From Rhodovulum sulfidophilum (GTDB lineage Bacteria > Pseudomonadota > Alphaproteobacteria > Rhodobacterales > Rhodobacteraceae), in the NCBI GenBank assembly GCA_003241785.1, contig QFPW01000002.1, positions 522,460-586,459 of the forward strand: a DNA stretch of 64,000 bases, read 5' to 3'. Positions 25,779 to 36,618 of this stretch are shown one piece after another (the stretch's first letter is position 1; each line of letters starts with the position of its first letter). The notes beneath the pieces are model-generated. The model made no database searches and was not told where the DNA came from. It saw nothing but the letters and a program-made list of their open reading frames with translations. A program made the translations under genes and the position numbers.

Positions 25779-26795
25779 ATGCGCCTCGACAAATTTGAAC
25801 GCTACCCCCTGACCTTCGGCCCGACCCCGATCGAGCACCTGCCCCGGCTCACCGCCGCGCTCGGTGGCGATGTCGAGATCTACGCCAAGCGCGAGGACTG
25901 CAACTCCGGCCTCGCCATGGGCGGCAACAAGCTGCGCAAGCTCGAATACATCGTGCCCGACATCCTCGCCTCCGGCGCCGACACCCTCGTCTCAATCGGC
26001 GGCGTACAGTCGAACCACACCCGCATGGTCGCCGCCGTCGCCGCGAAGCTCGGCCTCAAATGCCGCCTCGTCCAGGAAAGCTGGGTCCCGCACGAGGACG
26101 CCGTCTACGACCGGGTCGGCAATATCCTGATGACCCGCCTGATGGGCGCCGACAGCCGCATCGTCGAGGACGGGTTCGACATCGGCATCCGGCAGAGCTG
26201 GGAAGAAGCGATGCAGTCGGTCCGCGACGAGGGCGGCGTGCCCTATGGCATCCCCGCCGGCGCCTCGGTCCACCCGCTCGGCGGCCTCGGCTACGTCGGC
26301 TTCGCCGAGGAGGTCCGGGCGCAGGAGGCCGAGCTCGGCTTCGCCTTCGACTATATAGTGGTGTGCGTCGTCACCGGCTCGACCCAGGCCGGGATGATCG
26401 TCGGCTTCAAGGCCGACGGCCGCGCCGACCGCGTGATCGGCATCGACGGCTCCGGCACGCCCGACCAGACCCGCGCCCAGGTCCGCGAGATCGCCGAGCG
26501 CACCGCCGACCTCGTCGAACTCGGACAGGAACTCACCGAGGCCGACATCCACATCAACCCCGACTACGCCTATCCGGCCTATGGCGTGCCGAGCCGCGAG
26601 ACCAACGAGGCGATCCGCCTCGCCGCCCGGACCGAGGCGATGATCACCGACCCGGTCTACGAGGGCAAATCCATGCAGGGCATGATCGACCTCACCCGGA
26701 AGGGCTTCTTCCCGAAGGGCTCCCGCGTCCTCTACGCCCATCTCGGCGGCGCCCCGGCGCTGAACGGCTACGCCTACACCTATCGGAACGGCTGA
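25779..26795 (+). CDS. acdS: 1-aminocyclopropane-1-carboxylate deaminase
   Basis: PLP enzyme that converts ACC, the plant ethylene precursor, to 2-oxobutanoate and ammonia. The PLP Lys is in GGNKLRKLEY (about residue 51). The residues reported to separate true ACC deaminases from D-cysteine desulfhydrases are both of the deaminase type: Glu in DPVYEGKSM and Leu in LYAHLGG. 338 residues, full length. GGAG precedes the ATG. The enzyme provides nitrogen and, in plant-associated bacteria, lowers ethylene; here it may also act on D-amino acids. Confidence 0.93.
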   Translation: MRLDKFERYPLTFGPTPIEHLPRLTAALGGDVEIYAKREDCNSGLAMGGNKLRKLEYIVPDILASGADTLVSIGGVQSNHTRMVAAVAAKLGLKCRLVQESWVPHEDAVYDRVGNILMTRLMGADSRIVEDGFDIGIRQSWEEAMQSVRDEGGVPYGIPAGASVHPLGGLGYVGFAEEVRAQEAELGFAFDYIVVCVVTGSTQAGMIVGFKADGRADRVIGIDGSGTPDQTRAQVREIAERTADLVELGQELTEADIHINPDYAYPAYGVPSRETNEAIRLAARTEAMITDPVYEGKSMQGMIDLTRKGFFPKGSRVLYAHLGGAPALNGYAYTYRNG

Positions 26796-26957
26796 CGCCG
26801 GAGAGGACGAGAGCGGTGCCGCGGGGCACCGCCCCTTGCCTTTTCGCCCCTGATCTGACATAGGCCCGCATCCCTCCAAGGATTGCGTCGCGCGGCCTCT
26901 CGTATGGACCAGGAGGGGGTTGGTTCCATTTTGAAGCCCGCTGGAAACAGGTGACAT

Positions 26958-27350
26958 ATGTCTCTTTACGAGCATGTCTTCATCGCGCGTCAGGATCTGT
27001 CCAACGCGCAGGCCGAGGGTCTCATCGAGCACTTCGGCCAGGTCCTGAAGGACAACGGCGGCGCCGTGGTCGGCCAGGAGTACTGGGGCCTCAAGACGAT
27101 GGCCTACAAGATCAACAAGAACCGCAAGGGGCACTATGCGTTCCTGAAGTCCGACGCCCCCTCGGCGGCGGTCGTCGAGATGGAGCGGCTGATGCGCCTG
27201 CACGAGGACGTCATGCGCGTCCTGACCGTGAAGGTCGAGGCGCATGAGGAAGGCCCCTCGGCGGTGGTCCAGTCGAAGAACCAGCGCGACGAGCGCGGTG
27301 ACCGGGGCGACCGCGGCCCGCGCCGTCCGCGCCGCGAAGACGAGAACTGA
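26958..27350 (+). CDS. rpsF: 30S ribosomal protein bS6
   Basis: Small-subunit protein that binds 16S rRNA as a heterodimer with bS18. 130 residues; LYEHVFIARQDLSNAQ at the start and GHYAFLKSD in the core are typical, and the C-terminal tail is an Arg/Asp/Gly-rich extension (RGDRGDRGPRRPRRED) as in other alphaproteobacteria. First gene of the rpsF-rpsR-rplI operon. The 162-bp leader upstream contains no structure I can name. Confidence 0.98.
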   Translation: MSLYEHVFIARQDLSNAQAEGLIEHFGQVLKDNGGAVVGQEYWGLKTMAYKINKNRKGHYAFLKSDAPSAAVVEMERLMRLHEDVMRVLTVKVEAHEEGPSAVVQSKNQRDERGDRGDRGPRRPRREDEN

Positions 27351-27363
27351 GGAGGGATAAGCC

Positions 27364-27591
27364 ATGGCGAACAAACCGTTTTTCCGTCGTCGCAAGTCCT
27401 GCCCGTTCTCCGGCCAGAACGCGCCGAAGATCGACTACAAGGACGTGAAGCTGCTCCAGCGCTACATCTCCGAACGCGGCAAGATCGTGCCCTCGCGCAT
27501 CACCGCCGTCTCCTCGAAGAAGCAGCGTGAGCTCGCCCGCGCGATCAAGCGCGCCCGCTTCGTCGCCCTCCTGCCCTACGCCGTGAAGTAA
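27364..27591 (+). CDS. rpsR: 30S ribosomal protein bS18
   Basis: 75-residue basic protein (FFRRRKSCPFSGQNAPKIDYKD; RGKIVPSRITAVSSKKQREL) that pairs with bS6 on the platform of the small subunit. 13 bp behind rpsF with AGGAGG-like sequence before its ATG. Full length. Confidence 0.99.
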   Translation: MANKPFFRRRKSCPFSGQNAPKIDYKDVKLLQRYISERGKIVPSRITAVSSKKQRELARAIKRARFVALLPYAVK

Positions 27592-27603
27592 GGAGCCAAC
27601 GAG

Positions 27604-28185
27604 ATGGAAGTCGTACTTCTCGAGCGCGTCGCCAAGCTCGGCCAGATGGGCGAGGTGGTGACCGTCAAGCAGGGCTACGCCCGCAACTTCCTGCTGCCGC
27701 AGGGCAAGGCGCTCCGCGCCACCGCCGCGAACATGAAGCGGTTCGAGGGTGAGCGCGCGCAGCTCGAAGCGCGCAACCTCGAGCTCAAGGGCGAGGCCGA
27801 GAAGGTCGCCGCCAAGCTCGACGGCCAGACCTTCGTGGTGATTCGCTCCGCCTCCGACGGCGGCGCGCTCTACGGTTCGGTCAACACCCGCGACGTCGCC
27901 GAGGCGGCGACCGAGGCGGGCTTCACGCTCGACAAGCGCCAGGTGGTCCTGAACCACCCGATCAAGGAGCTTGGCCTGCACGACCTCGAGGTGCACCTGC
28001 ACCCCGAAGTGGCCGCGACGATCACCGTCAACGTCGCCCGCAGCCAGGAGGAGGCCGCGATGCAGGCCTCCGGCAAGAGCATCCAGCAGCTCCAGGCCGA
28101 AGCCGACGCCGAGGCCGAGTTCGATATCCAGGAGCTCTTCGACGACATCGGCGGCGCGGTCGACCCCGACAGCGACGACCGCTGA
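27604..28185 (+). CDS. rplI: 50S ribosomal protein bL9
   Basis: 193-residue bL9: the N-terminal rRNA-binding domain (MEVVLLERVAKLGQMGEVV, GYARNFLLPQGKA), connecting helix (about 40-75) and C-terminal domain. The C-terminus is extended by an acidic/Gln-rich tail (about 150-193) common in alphaproteobacteria. Last gene of its operon, followed by a strong terminator. Confidence 0.99.
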   Translation: MEVVLLERVAKLGQMGEVVTVKQGYARNFLLPQGKALRATAANMKRFEGERAQLEARNLELKGEAEKVAAKLDGQTFVVIRSASDGGALYGSVNTRDVAEAATEAGFTLDKRQVVLNHPIKELGLHDLEVHLHPEVAATITVNVARSQEEAAMQASGKSIQQLQAEADAEAEFDIQELFDDIGGAVDPDSDDR

Positions 28186-28211
28186 GCCAAGGCTCCCGAC
28201 CCGACATACGA

Positions 28212-28237
28212 AGCCCCGCCCTCCGGCGGGGCTTTTT
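28212..28237 (+). terminator. Rho-independent terminator of rpsF-rpsR-rplI
   Basis: A 9-bp GC-rich stem (AGCCCCGCC and GGCGGGGCT, loop CTCC) followed by TTTTT, 26 bp behind the rplI stop. Confidence 0.95.
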
Positions 28238-28249
28238 CGTTGGCGGCGG

Positions 28250-28933
28250 CTATCCCACCGCCATCCGCGTCCGTTCCCGCCAGGCCCGCCGGTCCTGGAC
28301 CAGCGTCACGACGGCGATCACGACCCAGGCGCCGTGGAACACCAGCCCCGCGCAGACCACGAACCAGCCCGGGATCGGGCCGATCGCCGCGCGGATGAAG
28401 AAGACGTCCCAGTTCGGCACCGAGATCGGATGGATCGCGAGCTTGCCGTAATAGGCGACCGCCTGCACCGCGAGGATGTAGCCGTAGTTCTTCCGGATCC
28501 TGCGGCCGATCGCGCGGAAATAGCTGATGTGGAAATCCGGGCGCTGGTAGTCGTTCGCGAGCATCCGGCTCCAGTCGCCGTCGAGCGTGACCCCCTCGCC
28601 GCGCAGCAGCGGGCCGCAGACGTCGGTCTCCAGGATGCGGCAGCGCGCGCGCCAGACGTTGAAATAGCGGTAGCGCCGGGCCTCGAACATCAGGAACACC
28701 ATCACGAGAAGCCCGACCAGGATCAGCGGCAGCGGCGAGGCCCCCGGCCCCGCGAAGGTCAGCGACAGCGCGAGCCCCGTCGTCACCACCGCCCAGTTCG
28801 TGGTCTGGTCGAGCCGGGTTCGCCAGATCGTGCTTCGGTAGACCTCGCCCCGGTAGATATGCGCGAGCAAACCCATCTCCGCGGAATCGAGCTCCGTGCG
28901 CGCCGCGGCGCCGCCCTGCTTCCCCATGTCCAT
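28250..28933 (-). CDS. DUF2270 integral membrane protein
   Basis: A 227-residue predicted membrane protein. It contains the DUF2270 signature IYRGEVYRSTIWRTRLD followed by TNWAVV and a pair of hydrophobic segments (about 48-66 and 69-86). A cytoplasmic middle (RYRYFNVWRARCRILE) follows, and further hydrophobic segments lie near the end (about 170-215). The function of this family is not known. The start is the ATG at 28933; the frame is open for 18 codons upstream. Divergent from dnaB. Confidence 0.85.
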   Translation of the reverse strand: MDMGKQGGAAARTELDSAEMGLLAHIYRGEVYRSTIWRTRLDQTTNWAVVTTGLALSLTFAGPGASPLPLILVGLLVMVFLMFEARRYRYFNVWRARCRILETDVCGPLLRGEGVTLDGDWSRMLANDYQRPDFHISYFRAIGRRIRKNYGYILAVQAVAYYGKLAIHPISVPNWDVFFIRAAIGPIPGWFVVCAGLVFHGAWVVIAVVTLVQDRRAWRERTRMAVG

Positions 28934-29112
28934 GGCCGACACCCCTGTCAGTCGACTCCCGGCCGTGACCACCGGGAAGACGATCACTATCGCCGAGCCG
29001 CGTCCTCTTCGCCAGCACTTGCCGGCGGTAGGTCATCCCCGCTATCCCCGCAACTCACAGGCGGCGCGCCGGATCTTCCGGGCTATAACGACCGCTTCGA
29101 GGAGAGAGCAGC

Positions 29113-30597
29113 ATGGCCGACGGACCCGCCGCGCCCGAGGAGATCTCGGGCATCACCCTGCCGCACAACGTCGAGGCCGAGCAGGCGCTCCTGGGCGCGC
29201 TTCTGGTCAACAACGACGTCTACGACCGGGTCGCCACGATCCTGAAGCCCGACCATTTCTTCGACCCGGTCCATGCCCGGATCTACGAGGTGGCGGGCGA
29301 GCGCATCAAGCGCAACGCCCTCGCGACCCCGGTCACCCTGAAGGCCTTCTTCGACGACGACGCGGGCCTCGCCGAGCTCGGCGGCCCGGCCTACCTCGTC
29401 CGCCTCGCCGGCGCCGCGATCTCGCTCTTCGCCGCCCGCGACTACGCCCAGCTCATCTACGATCTCGCCATCCGCCGCGATCTCATCGTGATCGGCCAGG
29501 GCATCGCCGAGAAGGCGATGCGGATGGACCTCGACAGCGAGCCGCGTGACCAGATCGTCGCCGCCGAGCAGGAGCTCTACCAGCTCGGCGAGCAGGGCAA
29601 GGTCGACAAGGGCTTCGTCACCTTCCGCCGCGCGGTGACCGAGGCGGTGAACGTCGCGAACGCGGCCTACCTTCGCGACGGCGGGCTCGCCGGCATCTCC
29701 TCCGGCCTCGCCGACCTCGACAAGTGGCTGGGCGGGCTTCACAATTCGGACCTGCTGATCCTCGCCGGCCGCCCTTCGATGGGCAAGACCGCGCTCGCCA
29801 CCAACATCGCCTACAACATCGCCCGCGCCTACAAGCGCGGCGTCAGGCCTGATGGCAGCGAGGGCGCGGTCGAAGGTGGCGTCGTCGGCTTCTATTCGCT
29901 CGAAATGTCCTCCGAGCAGCTCGCCGCCCGCATCCTCTCGGAGGCGAGCCGGGTGCCATCGGACCAGATCCGCCGCGGCGACATGACCGAGGAGGAGATG
30001 CGCCGCTTCATCCAGGCCGCGCGCGACCTCGAGAACTGCCCGCTCTTCATCGACGACACGCCGGCGCTTCCGATCAACGCCATCGCCGCCCGCGCCCGGC
30101 GCCTGAAGCGCCAGCACGGGCTCGACGTCCTGATCATCGACTACCTGCAGCTGGCCAAGGGCGCGAGCGCGCGCTCCGAAGGCCGGGTGCAGGAGGTCTC
30201 CGAGATCACGCAGGGCCTGAAGGCGATCGCGAAGGAGCTGAACATTCCCGTGATCGCGCTCTCCCAGCTCTCGCGCCAGGTCGAGAGCCGCGAGGACAAG
30301 CGCCCCCAGCTCTCCGACCTGCGCGAGTCGGGCTCGATCGAGCAGGACGCCGACGTGGTGATGTTCGTCTTCCGCGAAGAATACTACCACGAGCGGCTGG
30401 AGCCGCCGCAGAACGACCCGAAATACGCCGAATGGCAGACGAAGATGAGCGATCTGCATGGCAAGGCCGAATGCATCATCGGCAAGCAGCGCCACGGGCC
30501 TGTCGGCACCGTCCGGCTCGCCTTCGAGGGCGCCTTCACCCGGTTCTCGAATCTGGTGAAACCCTACCAGTCCGGCTCGGACATCGACTTCGGTTGA
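29113..30597 (+). CDS. dnaB: Replicative DNA helicase
   Basis: Hexameric 5'-3' helicase of the replication fork. N-terminal DnaB domain (LPHNVEAEQALLGALLVNN), Walker A GRPSMGKTAL (about 220), Walker B region LDVLIIDYLQL, and the late motif RESGSIEQDADVV. 494 residues, no intein. GAGGAGAG lies upstream of the ATG; TATAAC at 29083-29088 could be a -10, without a convincing -35. Confidence 0.98.
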   Translation: MADGPAAPEEISGITLPHNVEAEQALLGALLVNNDVYDRVATILKPDHFFDPVHARIYEVAGERIKRNALATPVTLKAFFDDDAGLAELGGPAYLVRLAGAAISLFAARDYAQLIYDLAIRRDLIVIGQGIAEKAMRMDLDSEPRDQIVAAEQELYQLGEQGKVDKGFVTFRRAVTEAVNVANAAYLRDGGLAGISSGLADLDKWLGGLHNSDLLILAGRPSMGKTALATNIAYNIARAYKRGVRPDGSEGAVEGGVVGFYSLEMSSEQLAARILSEASRVPSDQIRRGDMTEEEMRRFIQAARDLENCPLFIDDTPALPINAIAARARRLKRQHGLDVLIIDYLQLAKGASARSEGRVQEVSEITQGLKAIAKELNIPVIALSQLSRQVESREDKRPQLSDLRESGSIEQDADVVMFVFREEYYHERLEPPQNDPKYAEWQTKMSDLHGKAECIIGKQRHGPVGTVRLAFEGAFTRFSNLVKPYQSGSDIDFG

Positions 30598-30649
30598 AAC
30601 CCTTCCGGACCGGCGGCGTTGGATGAGGGCGAACTAGCAAGAGGTTGCC

Positions 30650-30793
30650 ATGCGTATCATCAGCACCGTTCTCGCCCTCGGCCTTTTCATCGGGCTCGCC
30701 GGGTGCAACACGATGCAAGGGGCCGGACAGGACATCCAATCCGGCGGCGAGGCGCTGTCGAACGAGGCGGCCCGGACCCAGCGGGACATGTGA
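30650..30793 (+). CDS. Entericidin-like small lipoprotein
   Basis: A 47-residue lipoprotein. Signal peptide with lipobox LAGC (Cys19) and the entericidin A/B pattern GCNTMQGAGQDIQSGGEAL behind it. AAGAGG lies six bases upstream of the ATG. Entericidins are small outer-membrane-directed lipoproteins linked to envelope stress in enteric bacteria, but their role in alphaproteobacteria is unclear. Convergent with mgtE, 18 bp between the stops. Confidence 0.88.
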   Translation: MRIISTVLALGLFIGLAGCNTMQGAGQDIQSGGEALSNEAARTQRDM

Positions 30794-30811
30794 TGCCCGC
30801 GGAGGCGACGC

Positions 30812-32362
30812 TCACATCAGAAGGAGCGTCGCCAGCCCGAGGAACGAGAAGAAGCCGAACATATCGGTGATCGTCGTGACGAAGGTTCCCGAGGCGAGCG
30901 CCGGGTCCGCTCCCGCCTTTTCGAGCCCGATCGGGATGAGGACCCCGGCGAGCGCCGCCATGATCATGTTTCCCGTCATCGCGAGCCCGATCGCCACCCC
31001 CAGCTTCGGATCGTGAAAATACGCGCCGGCGATCATCCCGATCGCCGTCGCGAAGCCGAGCCCGTTGATCATCCCGACCCGCGCCTCGCGCCAGATCACG
31101 CGCGGCATGTTCGAGGCCGTCAGGTTTCGCGTCGCGAGCGCGCGGACCGTCACCGTCAGCGTCTGGGTCCCGGCGTTTCCGCCCATCGAGGCCACGATCG
31201 GCATCAGCACAGCCAGCGCCACCACGGCCTCGATCGTGTTGGTGAACAGCGAGATCACCAGCGCCGCCATGATCGCGGTGCAGAGATTGATCCCGAGCCA
31301 GACAACCCGTGCCCGCGCGATCTCGAGCACGGTGTCGTTCAGCCCCTCGTCGCCGACGCCCGCGAGCAGGCGAAGGTCCTCCTCGGTCTCCTCCTCCAGC
31401 ACTTCCATCGCGTCGTCGATCGTGATCACCCCGGCGAGCCGGCCGTCGGCGTCGACGACCGGCGCCGAGATCAGGTGGTACTTGTTGAAGTCATGCGCGA
31501 CCTCCTCCTGAGCCTGATCGACGCCGAAGGTCCGGAAATCCTCGCTCATCAGGTCGCGTAACCGCGTGGTCCGCGCCGCGGCCATCAGCCGCCCAAGCCC
31601 GACGAGGCCGATCGGACGCAGCTGCGGGTTGACGATGATGATGTCGTAGAAGCTCCCCGGCAGCTCCTCCTCGTTGCGCATGAAGTCGATCGCCTCGCCG
31701 ACGGTCCAGTGCTCGGGGGCGAGCACCACCTCGCTCTGCATCAGCCGGCCGGCGGAATAGTCCTCGTAGTGCGCGAGCGAGCGCTCGACCGCGATCCGGT
31801 CCACGAGATCGAGCGCGCCGAGCAGGCGCTCGCGCTGCGGCTCGTCGAGATCCTCGGCGAGATCGACCACGTCGTCGGTTTCGAGCTCCTGCGCCGCGGC
31901 CTTCAGGACCGAATCCGGCAGCTCCTCCAGGATCTCGTCCCGGACGCCCTCGTCGAGTTCCGACAGCACCGCGCCATCGAAGGCTTCGCCCCAGAGCGCC
32001 ACCAGATCGCGGCGCTCGGGTCGGCTGATCTGCTCCAGAAGGTCGGCGATGTCGGCCACGTGCAGCGGTTCGAGCAGCTCCTCCAGACGGAACCGGTTCT
32101 CCGCCTCGACCGCCTCGAGCACCGCCTCGACCTTGCGCCGCGTCAGCTTGTCGCCGTCGATCTCCTCGGCGATCTCGGCTGCGAGCCGCGCCGCCTCCTC
32201 GGCCCGCGCGGCTTCCTCCGCCGCCGCCTTCTCGGCGCGCGCGCGCTCGCGGGCCTCCTCCTCGGCCGCGCGCGTCTCGGTCGCCTCGCCGGCCGGTGAC
32301 GTCTCGTCCAGCTTCGCGGGGTCGGCCGCGTTTTCCGGAGCGGCCTTGTCCTCTTCACGCAT
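30812..32362 (-). CDS. mgtE: Magnesium transporter MgtE
   Basis: Mg2+ channel/transporter of 516 residues. A charged Glu/Ala/Arg-rich tail occupies about 1-75, unusually long and probably disordered. It is followed by the MgtE N domain (about 80-200), a CBS pair (about 210-330, with YHLISAPVVDADGRLAGVITIDD written in the usual order) and five membrane helices with the MASMGGNAGTQTLT selectivity motif. No magnesium riboswitch is visible in the 191 bp upstream, which it shares with alr. Confidence 0.97.
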   Translation of the reverse strand: MREEDKAAPENAADPAKLDETSPAGEATETRAAEEEARERARAEKAAAEEAARAEEAARLAAEIAEEIDGDKLTRRKVEAVLEAVEAENRFRLEELLEPLHVADIADLLEQISRPERRDLVALWGEAFDGAVLSELDEGVRDEILEELPDSVLKAAAQELETDDVVDLAEDLDEPQRERLLGALDLVDRIAVERSLAHYEDYSAGRLMQSEVVLAPEHWTVGEAIDFMRNEEELPGSFYDIIIVNPQLRPIGLVGLGRLMAAARTTRLRDLMSEDFRTFGVDQAQEEVAHDFNKYHLISAPVVDADGRLAGVITIDDAMEVLEEETEEDLRLLAGVGDEGLNDTVLEIARARVVWLGINLCTAIMAALVISLFTNTIEAVVALAVLMPIVASMGGNAGTQTLTVTVRALATRNLTASNMPRVIWREARVGMINGLGFATAIGMIAGAYFHDPKLGVAIGLAMTGNMIMAALAGVLIPIGLEKAGADPALASGTFVTTITDMFGFFSFLGLATLLLM

Positions 32363-32553
32363 CGCACTCTCCTCACGCCCCGGTCGCGCGGACGAACCTA
32401 CACGGAGCCCGGCTGGAACAAAAACCCGGCCTAGTCAACAACTCGCGCGCGGCGCCGCGGTTCACGGCCGGCCGGCCGGAGCGGCGGGAGGGGGTTGACC
32501 CCGGGCGGTCCATCGGCACCACTGTGCGCGCCTGCGAAAAGGAGTGAACCGGA

Positions 32554-33624
32554 GTGGCCCGCGCGCGCCTGACGATCAATCTCGACGCCATCGCGTCCAA
32601 TTGGCGCGCCCTCGCGGCGATCGCGGGACCCCGTGTCGAGACTGGCGCCGTGCTGAAGGCCGACGCCTACGGTCTCGGCGCCGCCGAAGTCGGACCCGCG
32701 CTGCGCGCCGCGGGCGCGCGATCCTTCTTCGTCGCGCTGGCCGAGGAAGGCGCGGCGCTGCGCGCGGCGATCGGACCGGGCCCGTCGATCCGGGTTCTCG
32801 GCGGCTTCATGCCCGGGGACGCGGCGCTCTGCCGCGACGCGGCCCTCACCCCCTGCCTCAACAGCCCCGAACAGCTCGCCGAGTTCGAGGCGACCCTCGC
32901 CGGCGCCCCCTGCGCGGTCCAGATCGACAGCGGCATGCAGCGGCTCGGCTTCGCGACCGAGGATCTTTCCGCCTGCGCCGGGCGGATCCGCGCGCTTCGC
33001 CCCGATCTCGTGATGAGCCATCTCGCCTGCGCCGACGTCCCCGCGCATCCCCGCAACACGATCCAGCTCGACCGCTTCATCGAGCGCTCGGCGCTGCTGC
33101 CGAACGTGCCGCGCAGCCTCTCGGCCACACCGGGAACCCTGCTTGGCCCGGGCTATCACTTCGATCTCGTGCGCCCCGGCATCGGCCTCTTCGGCGGCCT
33201 GCCCTTCGCCGCCGCTCTGCCGGTCGTCACGCTCGCGCTGCCGGTCATCCAGGTCCGCGCCGTCGCGCCGGGCGAGCCGGTCGGCTACGGCGCCGCCTGG
33301 ACCGCCGAACGCCCCTCCGTGGTCGCCACGGTCTCGGCCGGCTACGCCGACGGGCTGATCCGGGCCATCGGCCAGGGACCGGTCTCCCTCTACGCGGGCG
33401 AGACCGCCTGTCCGCTGATCGGCCGGGTCTCGATGGACCTTCTCACCGTCGACGTGACCGAGCTCGCGACCGTGCCCGCGGAGCTCGAGATCCTGAACGC
33501 GCGCCAGGGCATCGATGATCTCGCACGCGCGGCGGGCACGATCGGCTATGAAATCCTCACGAGCCTTGGCGATCGCTACGAACGCGTCTACAAGGGCGCC
33601 GCGCCGCGATTGGACCCCGCATGA
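32554..33624 (+). CDS. alr: Alanine racemase
   Basis: PLP enzyme that makes D-alanine for peptidoglycan. PLP Lys in AVLKADAYGLGA (about residue 35), the second catalytic Tyr in PVGYGAAWTAERPS (about 249), and SMDLLTVDVT near the end. GTG start with AAGGAG upstream. 356 residues. Its stop overlaps the next start (ATGA), so it is co-transcribed with the ABC transporter genes. Confidence 0.97.
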   Translation: MARARLTINLDAIASNWRALAAIAGPRVETGAVLKADAYGLGAAEVGPALRAAGARSFFVALAEEGAALRAAIGPGPSIRVLGGFMPGDAALCRDAALTPCLNSPEQLAEFEATLAGAPCAVQIDSGMQRLGFATEDLSACAGRIRALRPDLVMSHLACADVPAHPRNTIQLDRFIERSALLPNVPRSLSATPGTLLGPGYHFDLVRPGIGLFGGLPFAAALPVVTLALPVIQVRAVAPGEPVGYGAAWTAERPSVVATVSAGYADGLIRAIGQGPVSLYAGETACPLIGRVSMDLLTVDVTELATVPAELEILNARQGIDDLARAAGTIGYEILTSLGDRYERVYKGAAPRLDPA

Positions 33625-34409
33625 ACCTTGCCGCCTTCGTTTTCGCTTTCCTGGCCTCGATCGGCCGGTCCGTTCTCGCGCTGCTGACCGCGACCGGGCG
33701 CGTGGCCCTCTTCACGCTCGAGACGATCTCGCATGCGATCCGCCCGCCGTACTACCCGGTGGAATTCGGCAAGCAGATGCTTTCGATCGGCTATTTCTCG
33801 CTGCCCGTGGTCGGCATGACCGCCCTCTTCACCGGCGCCGCCCTGGCGCTGCAGATCCGCGCGGGTGGCGGCGAGATCGCGGGCGAGCAGCTCGTCCCCT
33901 CGGTTGTCGCCATCGGCATCGTGCGTGAGCTCGGGCCGGTGCTCGCGGGCCTGATGGTCGCGGGCCGCATCTCCTCGGCCATCGCCGCCGAGATCGGTAC
34001 GATGCGCGTCACCGAGCAGATCGACGCGCTGACGACGCTCTCGACCGACCCGCTCAAATACCTCGTCCTGCCGCGCGTGCTCGCCGCGCTCATCGCCCTG
34101 CCGCTCCTCGTGCTTGTCGCCAACGTGATCGGCATCCTCGGCGGCTACCTGATCGCGGTCGGGACCTTCGGCTTCAACCCTGGCGCCTATATCAAGAACA
34201 CCCTCGCCTATATCGACACGGTCAGCGTGGTCTCGAGCCTGCTGAAGGCCGCCGTCTTCGGCTTCATCCTCGGGCTCATGGGCTGCTACCACGGCTATCA
34301 CTCCGGCCGTGGCGCGCTCGGCGTCGGCCAGGCGACGACCAACGCCGTCGTCTCCTCCTCGATCCTGATCCTCGCCGCGAACTACGCGCTGACGCAGGCG
34401 TTCTTCTGA
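33621..34409 (+). CDS. mlaE: MlaE/YrbE-type ABC transporter permease
   Basis: 262-residue integral membrane protein with the conserved MlaE core (ALFTGAALALQI; VIVREL-like GIVRELGPVLAGLMVAGR; SAIAAEIGTMRVTEQIDAL) and about five membrane segments. It belongs to the system that moves phospholipids between the inner and outer membranes. The substrate-binding MCE protein (MlaD) is not in this window. Overlaps alr by four bases and the ATPase gene by one (TGATG). Confidence 0.94.
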   Translation: MNLAAFVFAFLASIGRSVLALLTATGRVALFTLETISHAIRPPYYPVEFGKQMLSIGYFSLPVVGMTALFTGAALALQIRAGGGEIAGEQLVPSVVAIGIVRELGPVLAGLMVAGRISSAIAAEIGTMRVTEQIDALTTLSTDPLKYLVLPRVLAALIALPLLVLVANVIGILGGYLIAVGTFGFNPGAYIKNTLAYIDTVSVVSSLLKAAVFGFILGLMGCYHGYHSGRGALGVGQATTNAVVSSSILILAANYALTQAFF

Positions 34410-35235
34410 TGTCGGAGCCCACGCCCCTCCCGCCCACGCCCGCCCAGTCCATGCCCGCCCCTCCCGTGCCCGCTCCGTCCGAGACCCCCCGGATCGCGCT
34501 CGTCGACGTCCAGAAGTCCTTCGGGCCGAAGCGCGTCCTCGCCGGGGTGAACCTCGCCGTGATGCCCGGGGAAAGCCTCGTCATCATCGGCGGCTCGGGC
34601 ACCGGCAAATCGGTCACGCTGAAATGCATGCTCGGCATCCTGAAGCCCGAGAAGGGCCAGGTGCTGATCGACGGAACGCCGCGCGCCGAGATCGACCGGG
34701 CGGCCTTCCTCAACGACTTCGGAATGCTGTTCCAGGGCGGCGCGCTCTTCGACAGCCTCACGGTCTGGCAGAACGTCGCCTTCCGGCTGCGCCGCTCCCC
34801 CTTCTCGCTGTCGAAGAAGGCCGCGCGCGCCAAGGCGATCGAGAAGCTCGCGCGGGTCGGCCTCGGACCCGAGACGGCGGATCTCTTCCCCGCCGAGCTC
34901 TCGGGCGGGATGCAGAAGCGCGTCGGCCTCGCCCGCGCGATCGCGACCGATCCGCATGTGATCTTCTTCGACGAGCCCACCGCCGGGCTCGACCCGATCA
35001 TGGCCGGCGTGATCAACGATCTCATCCGCGAGCTCGTGACCGAGATGGGCGCCACGGCCGTCACCATCACCCATGACATGACCACCGTGCGCACCGTCGC
35101 CGACCGGGTGGCGATGCTGCACGACGGCATCGTGCGCTGGCACGGACCGGTCGGGGATATCGAGACCGCCACCGACCCCTATCTCGACCAGTTCATCCAC
35201 GGGCGCGCGACCGGACCCATCGCCGCGATCCGCTG

Positions 35236-35236
<1 letters not shown>
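34409..35236 (+). CDS. mlaF: MlaF-type ABC transporter ATPase
   Basis: 275-residue ATPase partner of the permease. Walker A GGSGTGKSVTLK (about 64), signature LSGGMQKRVGLARA (about 167), Walker B VIFFDEPTAGLDP, and the H-loop in ITHDM. The first 30 residues are Pro-rich and probably flexible. Overlaps radA in TGATG, so the whole run alr to radA is translationally coupled. Confidence 0.95.
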
Positions 35237-36609
<1,373 letters not shown>

Positions 36610-36618
36610 GGAACGGGA

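Noticed and set aside
26796..26957. bS6:bS18-binding leader before rpsF
   Set aside because: A conserved hairpin with the CCG-type loop known from such leaders could not be recognised by eye; only a weak CTGACA-N17-AAGGAT promoter-like pair is present.
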